A stretch of DNA of 25,858 nt from positions 1 to 25,858 of IMG/VR virus record IMGVR_UViG_3300026512_000053, one strand, 5' to 3'. Source of the DNA: a virus. Shown one piece after another: positions 1 to 9,499 of this stretch (position 1 is the first letter of the stretch; every line of letters begins with the position of its first letter). The translations under genes and the position numbers were made by a program. The notes under the pieces are model-generated. The model was not told where the DNA came from and ran no database searches. It saw only the letters and a program-made list of their open reading frames with translations.

Positions 1-1
1 G

Positions 2-637
2 TTTGATAATACAATTGATAAATATTCTGTTTTAGTTTGAATCGAAGATAATTCATCTAACGTTATAGTTAAATCGAATATAATGCATTTAATTGTTAAT
101 ATTAATGATAATGCAATTATGGATGTTCATGATACAATAAAACCAATAGTTTTGTATCCAATAGTTACAAATTTTGATACATCAACAGATTCATTTGGAG
201 AATGAGATACACATAAAAATGTTTTTTGGTATAAAGATTTTTATGGAAGTGATGAATATATGGATATTCGAAATTCAATGAATAATGATTCTGTTTTATT
301 AGCTGGTGTTATAATAGATGGGATAAATACAAAAATAACAGATTTTAATTTTATGCAACAAATATTTACATTGCAAATTTATTATAGTTTGGATAATTCA
401 GCATATAATTTAATTAATACATCTATTATTAAAAAAATATGTCAACCGTCTTCAACTAATGAAAAAATAAGATATTTTACAAATTCATCAACTGAATATT
501 ATGCGGTTTTTGATTTATTTAGTGATTCAACATTTAGAAGTAATTTTATAAGTTCACATGTTGATAGAATTTATCTTAAAATTGTTTTTAATGGTTTGAA
601 AAATGATTATAAAAATGTAATAATAATGTTTAAATAA
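2..637 (+). CDS. Unknown phage protein, C-terminal part (5' end outside window)
   Basis: The frame is open from the left edge to TAA at 635-637 if TGA is read as Trp (in-frame TGA near 38 and 203), giving about 211 residues. With the standard code only the part from ATG 260 would be seen. The sequence is rich in Asn, Ile, Asp and Tyr and looks like a soluble, beta-rich protein, with no signal peptide or clear membrane segment in the visible part. I recognise no family. Its place upstream of lysis-like and packaging genes makes a virion or baseplate component plausible, but that rests only on position. It is followed by a 70-nt AT-rich gap and a strong ribosome binding site for the next gene. 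Confidence 0.7.
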
Positions 638-709
638 AATTGATAGAATGTAATAATTAAAAAATAATTAATAATAATTAAAAAATAATAATTAAAGGAG
701 GAATAACAA

Positions 710-1093
710 ATGACAAATCAAGTACTTTCAGAATTAATATTACAAATAATTTTATATGTAATATTATCAATTTTTGTTTTTGCAACAATTGAAGTAATTA
801 AAGGGGTGTATAAATCAATAACCAAAGGTAAAAAAATTCATAAAAATATTTTACGTTATGCGAATTTTGTAATTGCGTATGGATATGCTTGGACTTTTAA
901 TTTTCAATTTGCGAATAATGTAATGAAATTGGCAAATCCAAGCAATCGAAGTTTATTAAATCAACATATAAATTATTTAATAGTCGCTTCATTAATCTAT
1001 GTTGGTGCAAAGAAAATTTGAATTTCGTATTACAAAAAAAATAAAGAAATAATTAATGATGTGGTTAATGCAAAAAAATTATTATTAGGTTAA
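710..1093 (+). CDS. Small membrane protein, holin candidate
   Basis: This 127-residue protein starts at an ATG preceded by a near-perfect AGGAGG site. Residues about 8-30 form a strong hydrophobic segment, followed by a basic loop (KSITKGKKIHKN). One or two further segments lie at about 48-70 and 86-102, and the tail is basic. Reading through TGA at 1019-1021 as Trp (KKIWISYYKKN) adds 24 residues and reaches TAA. The size, two to three membrane segments and charged tail fit a phage holin, and a spanin-like gene lies two genes downstream, but holins share little sequence. Function is inferred from topology and neighbours only. Any other small inner-membrane protein is possible. Confidence 0.75.
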
Positions 1094-1164
1094 ATTAAAA
1101 TTTTAAAAAAATAATAAAAGTTATATTTAATATAAAGTATAACAAAAACAATGGAGAAAAGAAA

Positions 1165-1551
1165 ATGCAAATTAGAAAAAAAGATTTACAAAAAATGATT
1201 GATGAATCAATTCAATTAAAATTAAATGAGAGTAATCGTGAATTTAAAATTGACGATGTTGCTTCAATAATTCAAAATTATCTTAAAACAATAGGTTTAA
1301 ATATTAGAATAAATTCTAATAAAATAGTTCCTTCATCAGAAGTAATGAATATTTATTCTGGTAAAATTAAAAATTTTGGTGAAATGTTTCCTGTTTTTAA
1401 ATCAGCAATATTAAATATTAATGTATTAGTATCTGAAGAAAATCAATTTATTACACTATTTTTAGATTATAGTTGGAAACATTATAGGGGTCGTAATGGA
1501 TATACTGCAACCAGAACATATAGAGATAACGCTTGGGAAATACGAGATTAA
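1165..1551 (+). CDS. Small protein with capsid-targeting-like N-terminus
   Basis: This 128-residue protein has a GGAG site 10 nt before its ATG. The first 22 residues (MQIRKKDLQKMIDESIQLKL plus NE) form a predicted amphipathic helix ending in Leu-Asn-Glu. The same position-22 LNE ending is found in the proteins at 13476 and 14071, whose N-termini are clearly similar. In T4, the prohead protease gp21 cuts after (Leu/Ile)-x-Glu and removes N-terminal capsid-targeting peptides from packaged internal proteins, and a gp21-like protease is encoded at 7572. An internal head protein is therefore a reasonable hypothesis. The rest of the protein ends with a Tyr/Arg/Trp-rich stretch and matches no family I know. 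Confidence 0.72.
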   Translation: MQIRKKDLQKMIDESIQLKLNESNREFKIDDVASIIQNYLKTIGLNIRINSNKIVPSSEVMNIYSGKIKNFGEMFPVFKSAILNINVLVSEENQFITLFLDYSWKHYRGRNGYTATRTYRDNAWEIRD

Positions 1552-1553
1552 TT

Positions 1554-2207
1554 ATGTTTTCAAAATCTTTCTATATAGTTGTTATATTTCTTATTATTAG
1601 TTTGTTTATTAATTATATTCAATATAAAAATAATACAGATATAATAACTAATAATCAAAATAACAACTATATAGTTAAAGATACAATTTATACTAAGATA
1701 ACAAAGATTGATACAATTTTTACATTCAATAATATAACAAAAATTGATACAATAATTATTTCAGATTCATTACATACACAAGATAATGGTATATCATATA
1801 CTCCGATATTTAATAAAAATTATATTGATACATTAAAATTTGATAAAAGTTTTAAAGACAGTCTTTTATCTATTAATATTAAAATGGATATAAAACATAG
1901 CACTAATCTTTTATTGTCAGTAAATGATAATAATATATTAGAATTGGTCAATAATAGTAATTTTAATATTAGTAACATAACATTTAATCCGACATTAATT
2001 TATCAAATGAAACAAATTAAACCGAAACAGCCATTACGCAAACATATATTTATTACATCTGAATTTGGTTTACGCACCGATGTAAACTCTAAATTATATA
2101 TATTAAATCCGACAATTGGAATAATATATAATAATAATAAACTTTTATACAATGTTAATTTAAATACAAATAGAATTATGTTTGGTATTGGGTATAAAAT
2201 ATTTTAA
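1554..2207 (+). CDS. Membrane-anchored protein, spanin-like topology
   Basis: The ATG at 1554 lies 2 nt after the stop of the previous gene and I see no strong ribosome binding site, so coupled translation is likely. An in-frame alternative start at 1533 would lie inside that gene. The product has 217 residues. Residues about 5-26 form one hydrophobic segment (YIVVIFLIISLFINYIQY), followed by an Asn/Thr/Asp-rich region with repeated I-D-T-I units (TKIDTIF, TKIDTII). The C-terminal 50 residues, starting near KQPLRKHIFI and ending GIGYKIF, alternate like beta strands. A single N-terminal anchor with a long external domain next to a holin candidate suggests a role in lysis, such as a spanin. This is inferred from topology only. 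Confidence 0.7.
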   Translation: MFSKSFYIVVIFLIISLFINYIQYKNNTDIITNNQNNNYIVKDTIYTKITKIDTIFTFNNITKIDTIIISDSLHTQDNGISYTPIFNKNYIDTLKFDKSFKDSLLSINIKMDIKHSTNLLLSVNDNNILELVNNSNFNISNITFNPTLIYQMKQIKPKQPLRKHIFITSEFGLRTDVNSKLYILNPTIGIIYNNNKLLYNVNLNTNRIMFGIGYKIF

Positions 2208-2224
2208 ATGGATGGTAATTAATA

Positions 2225-2992
2225 ATGAAAGAAGCAAAGTCAAATACAAATATTAAAAAAGATATAATTTCAAAAAAAGAAGCAGAAATTAATAAATTAT
2301 TGAATAATATTAATTATGATATGATAATTCAATATGAAATAGAAAAAATTAAAAAAGATGTTTTTTATTTCATATTGAATTATTCATATATTCAACATCC
2401 AATTAAAGGTGTAATTCCATTTTCATTATATGATTTTCAAATAAAAACATTAGAACAGTTTGTAAATCATAGTTGAAATATTATTTTAAAATCGAGACAA
2501 ATGGGCATTAGTACATTAGTTGCTTCTTATGTTTGTTGAAAAATGATAACTAACGAATCTTATATTGTTAATATTATTGCGAATAAAGAAAGAACCGCAA
2601 AAGAATTAATAAATAAAATTTCATTAGTTTTTAATTTAATGCCTTCGTGAATTTTTAAAGCATTTAATATAAAAATTGAATCGGATAATGCGTTAAGTGT
2701 CAGATTATCAAATCGTAGTATTGTTAATGCTCAAGCAGCGTCAGAAGATGCTGGAAGAAGTTCTGCGGGAAGTTTGGTAATATGGGATGAAATGGCGTTC
2801 GGTAGAAGTGAAAGAATTATAAAGGAAATTTGAACATCAATAGTTCCTACATTATCAACTGGCGGAGATTTAATTTGTTTGTCGACTCCTTGTGTTTTGG
2901 GTAATACTAAAGTAAAAATTAGAAATAAAAAAACCGGAGAAATACAAGAAATTAATATTGAAGAGGTAATGAATAATGAAAAATATAAATAA
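2225..2992 (+). CDS. Terminase large subunit, N-terminal half fused to split-intein IntN
   Basis: This 255-residue protein is the ATPase half of a T4 gp17-type terminase, the motor that packages DNA into the prohead. Residues 90-97 (SRQMGIST) are the gp17-style Walker A and residues 184-191 (LVIWDEMA) the Walker B, with Asp188-Glu189. TGA at 2474, about 2538, 2648 and 2831 falls where the family has Trp (for example EIWTSIVPTLSTGG). The extein part ends at STP, residue 222. The frame then enters an intein N-terminus beginning with Cys (CVLGNTKVKIRNKKTG) and stops at TAA 2990-2992 after 33 intein residues. The nuclease half is encoded separately from 3082. The ribosome binding site is weak. 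Alone this product lacks the nuclease and should depend on trans-splicing. Confidence 0.9.
2891..2989 (+). other. Split intein N-terminal fragment (IntN, 33 residues)
   Basis: This segment starts with the nucleophile Cys1 directly after the terminase STP motif, as expected for intein block A (CVLGNTKVKI), and continues with charged residues (EINIEEV) to a stop codon. Known family: the AceL-TerL intein is also in a terminase and also split very early, with an IntN of about 25 residues. The position, length and Cys1 fit that atypical split class. Activity is inferred. Confidence 0.85.
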
Positions 2993-3068
2993 AATTGAAA
3001 AATATGGTATGGGTAATGTAAGAAAATCGAAAATTACAAAATGAAAGGTTATGATTATTACAAGGTAA
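2976..3068 (+). other. Short overlapping reading frame between the intein halves
   Basis: In the third frame, an ATG at 2976 opens a 30-codon reading frame ending at TAA 3066-3068. It overlaps the end of IntN and fills most of the 89-nt gap before the IntC start. The peptide is very basic (VRKSKITKWKVM) and uses one TGA as Trp. It is not recognised. It may be a remnant of intein or endonuclease sequence lost when the gene was split, or chance. It has no evident ribosome binding site. Confidence 0.25.
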
Positions 3069-3081
3069 TTTGGGTAAAATA

Positions 3082-3414
3082 ATGGAAAAGATAAAAAATA
3101 TTACAGAATGGGAAGTTTTGACACCATCAGGATGGTCTGATTTTGAAGGAATAAAAGAAAAAACTGTTGATAAATATTTAAAACTAAGTTTTGATGAAGA
3201 TTATTTAGAATGTACAATCGACCATGAAATAAAATTAAAAAATAATATTTTTACCAGAGCTGATATGTTGAGTGTAGGGGATAAAATACTGCATAAAAAT
3301 AAAATTGTAAAAATTATTAAAATAGAATATGTAAATAAAAAAGCTAAAGTTTATGATTTATTAAATGTTGAAAAACATAATGAATATTATACAAATAATA
3401 TTGTTTCACATAAT
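3082..3414 (+). other. Split intein C-terminal fragment (IntC, about 111 residues)
   Basis: The segment contains a conserved early motif (EVLTPSGWSDFEGI), block B with the TxxH signature (TIDH at 3214-3225), and blocks F/G (VYDLLNVEKHNEYY, then VSHN) ending in His-Asn before Cys+1 at 3415-3417. No LAGLIDADG or HNH endonuclease lies inside, so this is a mini-intein. From memory, AceL-TerL IntC has the same arrangement (ILSPNGF near the start, INVEK and VVSHN at the end). Residues needed for splicing are all visible. Confidence 0.88.
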
Positions 3415-4470
3415 TGTGGTCGGGGAGGACAGTTCTATAATCAATGAATTAAAGCATTGAATGGTGAAAATGAATTTAATCCAATTAAATTATCTTGAAA
3501 TTTACACCCCGACAGAGATGAAGAATGAAAAAACAAAATGATTACTAAATTTGGTGCAAGAGAATTTAATCAAGAATATGCATGTTCATTTTTAAGTTCC
3601 GGTACAAATGTTATTTCATCTTCAGTTATAGATTGATATAGCGAAAATCACGTTAAAGAACCAATTGAAAAACGATATAATGATAAATTTTGAATTTGAG
3701 AACACTCAATTGCTGATGATTCAGATATTAGATATTTTATTTCTTGTGATGTTGCAAGAGGTGATGGTGATGATAATTCAGCAATGAATGTTTATAAGGA
3801 AACAATATCAACTGGGATAATTGAACAAGTTGCAGAATATTATGGTAAAATTCCGACATCGACTTACGCAAAATATATTGTAGCGGTTGCAATTGAATAT
3901 AATAATGCTTTTGTTATTATTGAAAATAATTCAATAGGATGGAATACATTACAAAAAGTTATGGAATTATATGATAATGTATTTTGAAGTCCAAAAACTG
4001 CAAATGTTTATAAATCAATATCAATTGAAAAAGTAATTGAAACATTTAAAAATATGGATTTATTAGTACCGGGATTTTCAACTAATAAATCAACAAGAGA
4101 GTTATTGGTATTAAATTTAGAAGAAAAAATAAGATTAAAACAATTAATATTTCATTCTATTAGATTTATTAACGAATTAGATAATTTTATATACAAGGCA
4201 AGTGGTAAAGCAGAAGCGCGAAGTGGGTATCATGATGATTTAGTAATGTCATCGGGAATTGGTTTATTTATAATATATTTTTTACGAAAAATAAAAGATA
4301 TGGGATTCGATATTTATAATTATATGAATGAAAATATTAATGGAGTAGATAATATCGAAGGGACTGAAGATGATGTTTTAAATGATTTATACGCTTTAAC
4401 TCCAAAATCATATTCAGAAAATCAATTTGGTATTATCTCTGGACAGCAAGGTGAGGATGACTGATTTTAG
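3082..4470 (+). CDS. Split-intein IntC fused to terminase large subunit C-terminal half
   Basis: The first 111 residues are an intein C-terminal fragment and residues 112-462 are the nuclease half of the terminase. The extein begins CGRGGQFYNQW, so splicing would give the expected ...LSTP-CGRGGQFY junction. The RNase H-like nuclease motifs are present: SCDVARG (Asp223), VIIEN (Glu281) and HDDLVMS (Asp385-Asp386). Eight or more TGA codons fall on family Trp positions such as LSWNLHPDRDEEW. The spliced protein would have about 573 residues, close to T4 gp17 (610). ATG 3082 is preferred because it gives the same IntC start as in AceL-TerL, a few residues before VLTPSG. TTG 3070 is an alternative. 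The ribosome binding site is weak (AAGG at 3062). The stop is TAG. Confidence 0.9.
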
Positions 4471-4517
4471 TTAATTTATAAAAAATAATAAAAAATATAA
4501 TAAAAATACAAAAAAAT

Positions 4518-4545
4518 TTTAAAAAATATAAAAAAAGTTTATAAT
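4518..4545 (+). promoter_or_regulatory. Promoter TTTAAA-N16-TATAAT before the portal gene
   Basis: TTTAAA lies at 4518-4523 and TATAAT at 4540-4545, exactly 16 nt apart, followed by ATAAAA. The same box pair and spacing recur at six other intergenic sites in this window, which supports it despite the AT-rich background. Confidence 0.6.
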
Positions 4546-4596
4546 ATAAAAAAAAATTAATAAAAAACGAAATAATTTTTAAAAAACAATTTTTGC

Positions 4597-4626
4597 CTAC
4601 TATTTAATTAAAATAGAATAGTTTTT
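4597..4626 (+). terminator. Weak hairpin with T-run in the portal leader
   Basis: CTATTT (4600-4605) pairs with AAATAG (4611-4616) around a 5-nt loop. CTA (4597-4599) can pair with TAG (4619-4621) across a 2-nt bulge, and five T follow. It lies between the 4518 promoter and the portal start, so it could be a weak terminator or attenuator. The stem is short and AT-rich. Confidence 0.3.
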
Positions 4627-4650
4627 AACTAAAAATTAAGGAATATAAAT

Positions 4651-6360
4651 ATGGCAAAAACAAAAAATACAGTAAAAACAAATAAATTATCAAGTGGTAA
4701 ATTTACTGAAATATTAAAGCAGTTATTTACTAATAACTTAACAATTACTACAGTTTCTAATAGTAATATAAATGTTGATAGTATAATTGGTAAAGATTTT
4801 AAAAAACATTCATCTGATGCTCAAAAAAATGAAGACCGTATTTATTCAATGTTATATGAATCAAATAATAAATATAATTTTGATAATTATGATTCTGTTA
4901 CAGTAACAAGGGAGCAACGGTATTCAGAATATGACCAAATGGATGACGACCCGATTATATCATCAGCATTAGATATATATGCGGATGAAGTAACTGTTAA
5001 AAATGAAACGGGTAATATTATATCAATTATTTCTGAAAATAAAGAAATTGTAGATATTTTAAATATTTTATTTAATAATATATTAAATGTTGAATTGAAT
5101 TTATGGGGATGGATTAGAAATACTTTAAAATATGGTGATTACACTCTTTTATTAAATATTACAAATAAGTATGGAATAACAGCATTTCATAATATACATC
5201 CTTCCAAAATTAAAATTGTTCAAAAACATGAAAGTGATACTAATGAACCATATTATATTGTTAATGATGATGAAAAACAACGATTAGAAATATTTGAAGT
5301 TGCACATTTTAAAACATTATCTGACTTTAAAAACTTACCATACGGAACATCAATTTTAAGAGGCGCATTAAGTCATTGACAATCTTTAAAATTAATGGAA
5401 GATGCTATGTTAATACATCGAATTACCAGAGCACCTGAAAGACGAATTTTTAAAATTGATGTTGGTAATTTAAAACCCGCAGATGCAAAACAACATATTC
5501 AAAACGTTAAAGATAGAATTAAAAAAGTTCCAGTTATTGATTCAAGGACCGGTAAATATAATTTAAGATATAATGTTCAAAATATGATGGATGATTTTTT
5601 TGTTACTAAACGTGGTAATAAATATGGTACTGAAATTGAAACATTATCAGGATTATCTGGAATAGAAATTGAAGATATTCAATATATGCAAAATAAATTA
5701 TTTGCTGCATTAAAAATTCCAAAAAGTTATTTAACATATGAAGAGGATGTAAATTCCAGAACAACTTTAGCAACTGAAGATGAAAGATTTAGTAAAACAA
5801 TTGCAAGAATTCAAACAACAGTAGTAATTCCAGTTTTATATAATGTAGCAAAACTTCATTTATTTGCATTGGGTATTCCAGAAACTGAATTAAATAATTT
5901 TAAATTGAAATTAAATGAACCATCATTAATTAGAGAAACATTAAAATTAGATTTAATTTCTGCAAAAATTAATTTAATTAGAGACGTAAAAGATAGTAAA
6001 ATGTTAAGTGTTGATTGGGCGTATAAACATATTTTTGAAATGGCTGATGAAGAAATTAAAGTTGAAAAAGCAAAAGTTATTGATGATACATACCAAGAAT
6101 ATGTTTTAGATAATTTACAAAATAATGGAGAATTATCCCCTGATAAACCAGTTAAAGCAGATTCAGACGATGAAGATATGTATGAATCAACTACAATACC
6201 ACAACCCGATAAACCACAAAAATTACAAAAAATTAATGCGTTAGATTCAATAGCACAAAAAGATAATAATATTAAAATTAATAATAGGTATAATGATTTA
6301 TATGAGTCGTATAAACATTGACTAACTAATGATAAATTAATAACAAACCATGGAGAATAA
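4651..6360 (+). CDS. Portal protein (T4 gp20-like)
   Basis: This 569-residue protein is probably the dodecameric portal at the head vertex, through which DNA is packaged and to which the terminase docks. It directly follows the terminase and is close in length to T4 gp20 (524). Family-like stretches include DDDPIISSALDIYADEVTVKN near residue 105, LRGALSHWQSLKLMEDAMLI near 235-255, IHRITRAPERRIFKIDVGNL just after, and the QYMQNKLFAALKIPKSYL segment near 350, which resembles gp20-type portals. Two TGA codons (5377-5379 and 6319-6321) must be read as Trp; otherwise the gene would look broken in two. AAGGA lies before the ATG. The acidic, Pro/Gln-rich C-terminal 80 residues are probably disordered. 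Confidence 0.88.
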
Positions 6361-6365
6361 AAAAT

Positions 6366-7337
6366 ATGAAATCATTAAAACATAAGAAAATAAAAAACAC
6401 TTGATTGTTATTTGATGTTTTAACAAGACAAATCGTTTCAGAATCATTTGATATTGATGCAGAACAATTAGTTAAAAATGAAAATTTTAAAATAATTGAT
6501 AAGTACTTTATTAATAAAACTAATCTTAATAAAGAATTATCATTATATAAAATGATAATTGAAGGTAAAGGTTGCACTGAAAATAATGTTAATGATTATA
6601 TTGAAACTATTATTAAAAATTATACTACTAAAATAAATATTTCAGAATTACAATCTGAAAAATATAATTTAGTAGGTGATATTCGACGTACATTTGAAAA
6701 CCAAAATAAAAATTTAGATTTTGCATTACAATCAAATGTTAAAAATTATAAATTAGTTGCTTCCATTTATAATATATTTGAATATATTTCAAATGATGAC
6801 GTAATGTATAATATTGAACAATATATGGATGCAAAAAATTATATTTATGAATATCTAACAAATAAAGTTACTAAAAAATATATGAATGAATCAGATTTAA
6901 ATGTTATGGATATTATTAATAATGCAGATGATGAAATTGATAATTTTGATACATATAAATCATTAGATAATTCATCAAAATTATTACTTTATAAAGTATT
7001 GACTGAAAAATTTAATAATAAATATAAAGAAAAATTAAATAAAAATCAAAAACGAATTTTAAAAAAATATGTTTATAGTGTTTATGATAGTGAAGAATTT
7101 AATCAATTTATAATTAATGAATTTCAAACTGTTACTAAAATTATTAATGATATTTTACCAGCAGTTCATGAATCAACAGTTGATTCAAATAAAATTATCG
7201 AAATTAAACTTAATGAAATTAAAAATCAAATATCTTCAATATTAAATAAAAAGTTAATTAAGGAAAAATATGTTTTAGCATTATTAAAAGCGTATAAATT
7301 ATTTGATGATGTTCGAACAACATATAAAGGTAAATAA
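6366..7337 (+). CDS. Unknown helical protein between portal and prohead protease
   Basis: This 323-residue protein begins at ATG 6366, whose GGAG site lies at the end of the portal gene. One TGA (6402-6404) is read as Trp, so the standard code would give a false start at 6405. The composition is rich in Lys, Asn, Ile and Glu and looks mostly alpha-helical, with no membrane segment. In T4 the genes between portal and protease (67, 68) encode prohead core proteins, so a role in prohead assembly, perhaps scaffold-like, is possible. Sequence alone does not show it. No scaffold gene is seen elsewhere in the window. Confidence 0.75.
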
Positions 7338-7339
7338 TA

Positions 7340-7585
7340 ATGACATATAAATATTTTAGTAAAGATGAAATTGTGGAATTACATACAATAATTAAACAAG
7401 ATATTGCTGAATTATTTTTTACATTATTTGTTAAAAAAAATGTTTGACAAAGTGCAATGAAAGAATCTATTGATATTACAGATGATGAAGTTAAATATTT
7501 AAATGAACAAATTAATAATAGAATTGATTTAACGATTAATAATTATATAAAGGAGAAGGAAGAATTTAAAAATGAAACAAAATAA
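7340..7585 (+). CDS. Small helical protein overlapping the prohead protease gene
   Basis: This 81-residue protein starts 3 nt after the previous stop and overlaps the protease gene by 14 nt, so the three genes are probably translated in a coupled operon. One TGA (in KKNVWQSAMKE) is read as Trp. It is predicted to be two or three helices with a charged C-terminus (IKEKEEFKNETK). It occupies the place of T4 prohead core genes 67/68, but I see no sequence match. Its last codons hold the AAGGAG site of the protease gene. Confidence 0.7.
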
Positions 7586-8237
7586 AGTAATTGATTATCA
7601 ACAGTTTAAAATAGACAATATTGAAACAGTAATTAAAAGTATTAATGAAAATACTTCAACAATGAGTGGTGGAAGTTATAATCCAGTATTTTTGACAGGT
7701 ACTATTCAACGTGCAAATGCAGTTAACCATAATGGTAGACTTTATAGAAAAGATATTCTTAGTAAACAAATTGATGAATTTATAACAACTAAAGTTAATA
7801 CAAATAATGCATTAGGTGAATTAGACCATCCAGAAGAAAGGGATTGGATTTCATTGCAAAATGTTTCACATAATATCAAAAAAATTTGGTGGGATAATGA
7901 TGATGTTAAGGCAAAAATTGAAATTCTTGATACTCCTGCTGGTCATATTTTAACTGCATTAATTAAAAGTGGAATTAATCCCGGAATTAGTTCACGTGGT
8001 TTAGGTAGTTTTGTTAATAAAAAAGTTCTTATAAATGGTATTGAAGAATATGTTTCAGAAATTCAAGATGATTATAAATTAATTACATTTGATTTTGTTA
8101 CAAATCCTTCAACACAAGGTGCTTTCTTAAAACTTTCAGAATCTGAATCATTGACAAAATCCGAAATTGAAAAAAATGCAAGAATTAATGAAATTAATAA
8201 TAACATAACAAGTATTTTAGAATTGTTAACTAAGTAA
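7572..8237 (+). CDS. Prohead maturation protease (T4 gp21-like)
   Basis: This 221-residue serine protease should cut scaffold, capsid and internal proteins during head maturation. His86 in GELDHPEE and Ser140/141 in GISSRGLG are in the places expected for the gp21/U9 family catalytic pair, and T4 gp21 has about the same length and spacing. The segment FDFVTNPSTQGAFLKL near the end is also typical. The N-terminal 30 residues are polar and may be a self-cleaved propeptide. The AAGGAG site lies within the overlapping upstream gene. In T4 the enzyme cuts after (Leu/Ile)-x-Glu, and four other proteins in this window end their N-terminal helix with a matching or near-matching motif. Only Trp codons TGG occur in it. 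Confidence 0.9.
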   Translation: MKQNKVIDYQQFKIDNIETVIKSINENTSTMSGGSYNPVFLTGTIQRANAVNHNGRLYRKDILSKQIDEFITTKVNTNNALGELDHPEERDWISLQNVSHNIKKIWWDNDDVKAKIEILDTPAGHILTALIKSGINPGISSRGLGSFVNKKVLINGIEEYVSEIQDDYKLITFDFVTNPSTQGAFLKLSESESLTKSEIEKNARINEINNNITSILELLTK

Positions 8238-8238
8238 T

Positions 8239-8796
8239 ATGTCAAGATTATTTCATTCTAAACGTGATATTAAATTATTTGATTCAATTAATAAAGAATT
8301 GATTCAAAAACTTATGGACACATGTGTTGATATATATATTTATGATGACACATTTGCAAAGATAGATGTGTATAATGATGTATTTGATAAATTATATTAT
8401 AAAGATATTCAAATTAGTGGTATAATTGACCATCCTGAAGTCGATATTGATTTTGAAAATTTTCAAGAAAAAAATTATACAATAACTGTTAAGTTCCATA
8501 AAAATACGTTAAAAGAATATAATAATTTAGATGAAAAATTAAAACCATCAGATTTAATTAAATATAATGATAAATATTTTAAAATTGTTCAAATAACTAA
8601 TAATCAATTTATTGGTGGTCAAACAAATTTGAAACATTCATTAATTTGTTATTGTGTACAAACAAATGATTCAAAAAATTATGTTGATAAAGTTGAAAAA
8701 TATACAGCATTAATTAATAAATCAAAATTGAATATTGATACAACATTTAACGACACTACAGAAATTTTAAATAGGAATAATATTTATGGAGAATAA
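8239..8796 (+). CDS. Neck or head-tail connector-like structural protein
   Basis: This 185-residue protein starts 1 nt after the protease stop. The middle (SGIIDHPEVDIDFENF, then VKFHKNTL near 90, then PSDLIKYNDKYFKIVQI and the NNQFIGGQ stretch) resembles a structural protein found between capsid and tail genes of many marine and gut T4-like phages, usually annotated only as virion structural or neck protein. The family match is from memory of the pattern and is not certain. Position between protease and gp15-like gene fits a head completion or neck role (T4 gp13/gp14 functions). It overlaps the next gene by 11 nt. Confidence 0.8.
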   Translation: MSRLFHSKRDIKLFDSINKELIQKLMDTCVDIYIYDDTFAKIDVYNDVFDKLYYKDIQISGIIDHPEVDIDFENFQEKNYTITVKFHKNTLKEYNNLDEKLKPSDLIKYNDKYFKIVQITNNQFIGGQTNLKHSLICYCVQTNDSKNYVDKVEKYTALINKSKLNIDTTFNDTTEILNRNNIYGE

Positions 8797-9481
8797 TATT
8801 TACTTCGATAATTATGAGCAAGTTGATAGTATGATTAAATTATATATTGATAATGTTATTCAACCAATGATAAAAAATCATACAACAAAAGAATTGCAAA
8901 AAGTACCAATATTGTATAGTACTGGTGGAGTAAATTCAATTTCTTCAAATAATTATAAAACATTATTTAAAATTAATGATAAATTACAATTACCCATTAT
9001 GTTCTATAATAGGAATAGTGATAGTGTTTCGAGTAATCAAATGGTGCATAGAATGGATTATGCACCAAATAAACCATATAATTATTATACTGAAAAAATA
9101 ATGGATAAACGTTTAAAAAAATATAAATTTATTAGATATGAACTACCAGTTACAATAGAATTAAGTTATGATTTTAAAATTTTATCAAATTATATTACAG
9201 ATATAAATATGTTAAAATCAATGTTCTTATTACATAATAATAGTTATTGAAATATTAATACTAATGTTGCACCCCAATATGTAAAAAGTTTATATTGTAC
9301 TTTTGATTCTTTTTCAAATTCTGGTGGAAATGAAGATAAATCAAAAGAAACAATATATGAATCAACATTTTCTTTAAATGTTATAACAAATTTTGTTATT
9401 AAAAATAGAAGTATAGTTAATAGAAATAATGTTAAAACTTATATTAATAAAACTAATATTGGTGTTAACATTAGTAAATAA
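8786..9481 (+). CDS. Tail terminator / sheath stabiliser-like protein (gp15-like)
   Basis: This 231-residue protein uses an AGGA site inside the preceding gene. Features include VPILYST near residue 40, the LPIMFYNRN segment near 70, a Tyr-rich region (NKPYNYYTEKI), the YELPVTIELSYDF strand pair and NSYWNINTNVAPQY. That order is typical of the protein that caps the tail tube and sheath in T4-like phages of marine and gut origin (gp15-like). The Trp in NSYW is TGA (9248-9250), so the standard code loses the last 77 residues. The C-terminal part resembles a beta sandwich ending in an Asn-rich tail. Family assignment rests on pattern memory plus its place before the sheath gene. Confidence 0.78.
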
Positions 9482-9499
9482 AATAAAGGAGTATAATAA

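Noticed and set aside
3070-3081. TTG 3070 as start of the IntC-terminase gene
   Set aside because: ATG 3082 is in frame, only 12 nt downstream, and gives the start expected from AceL-TerL. TTG remains possible.
2474-4464. TGA read as glycine (code 25)
   Set aside because: TGA columns in the terminase and BspA repeats are Trp positions, and TGG substitutes for TGA in paralogous repeats.
2225-4470. Terminase as a frameshifted pseudogene
   Set aside because: Both halves are intact apart from recoded TGA, all motor and nuclease residues are present, and the break lies exactly inside an intein with all splicing motifs.
6326-6577. Minus-strand ORF over the portal end and next gene
   Set aside because: It is a shadow of two good + strand genes and has no ribosome binding site.
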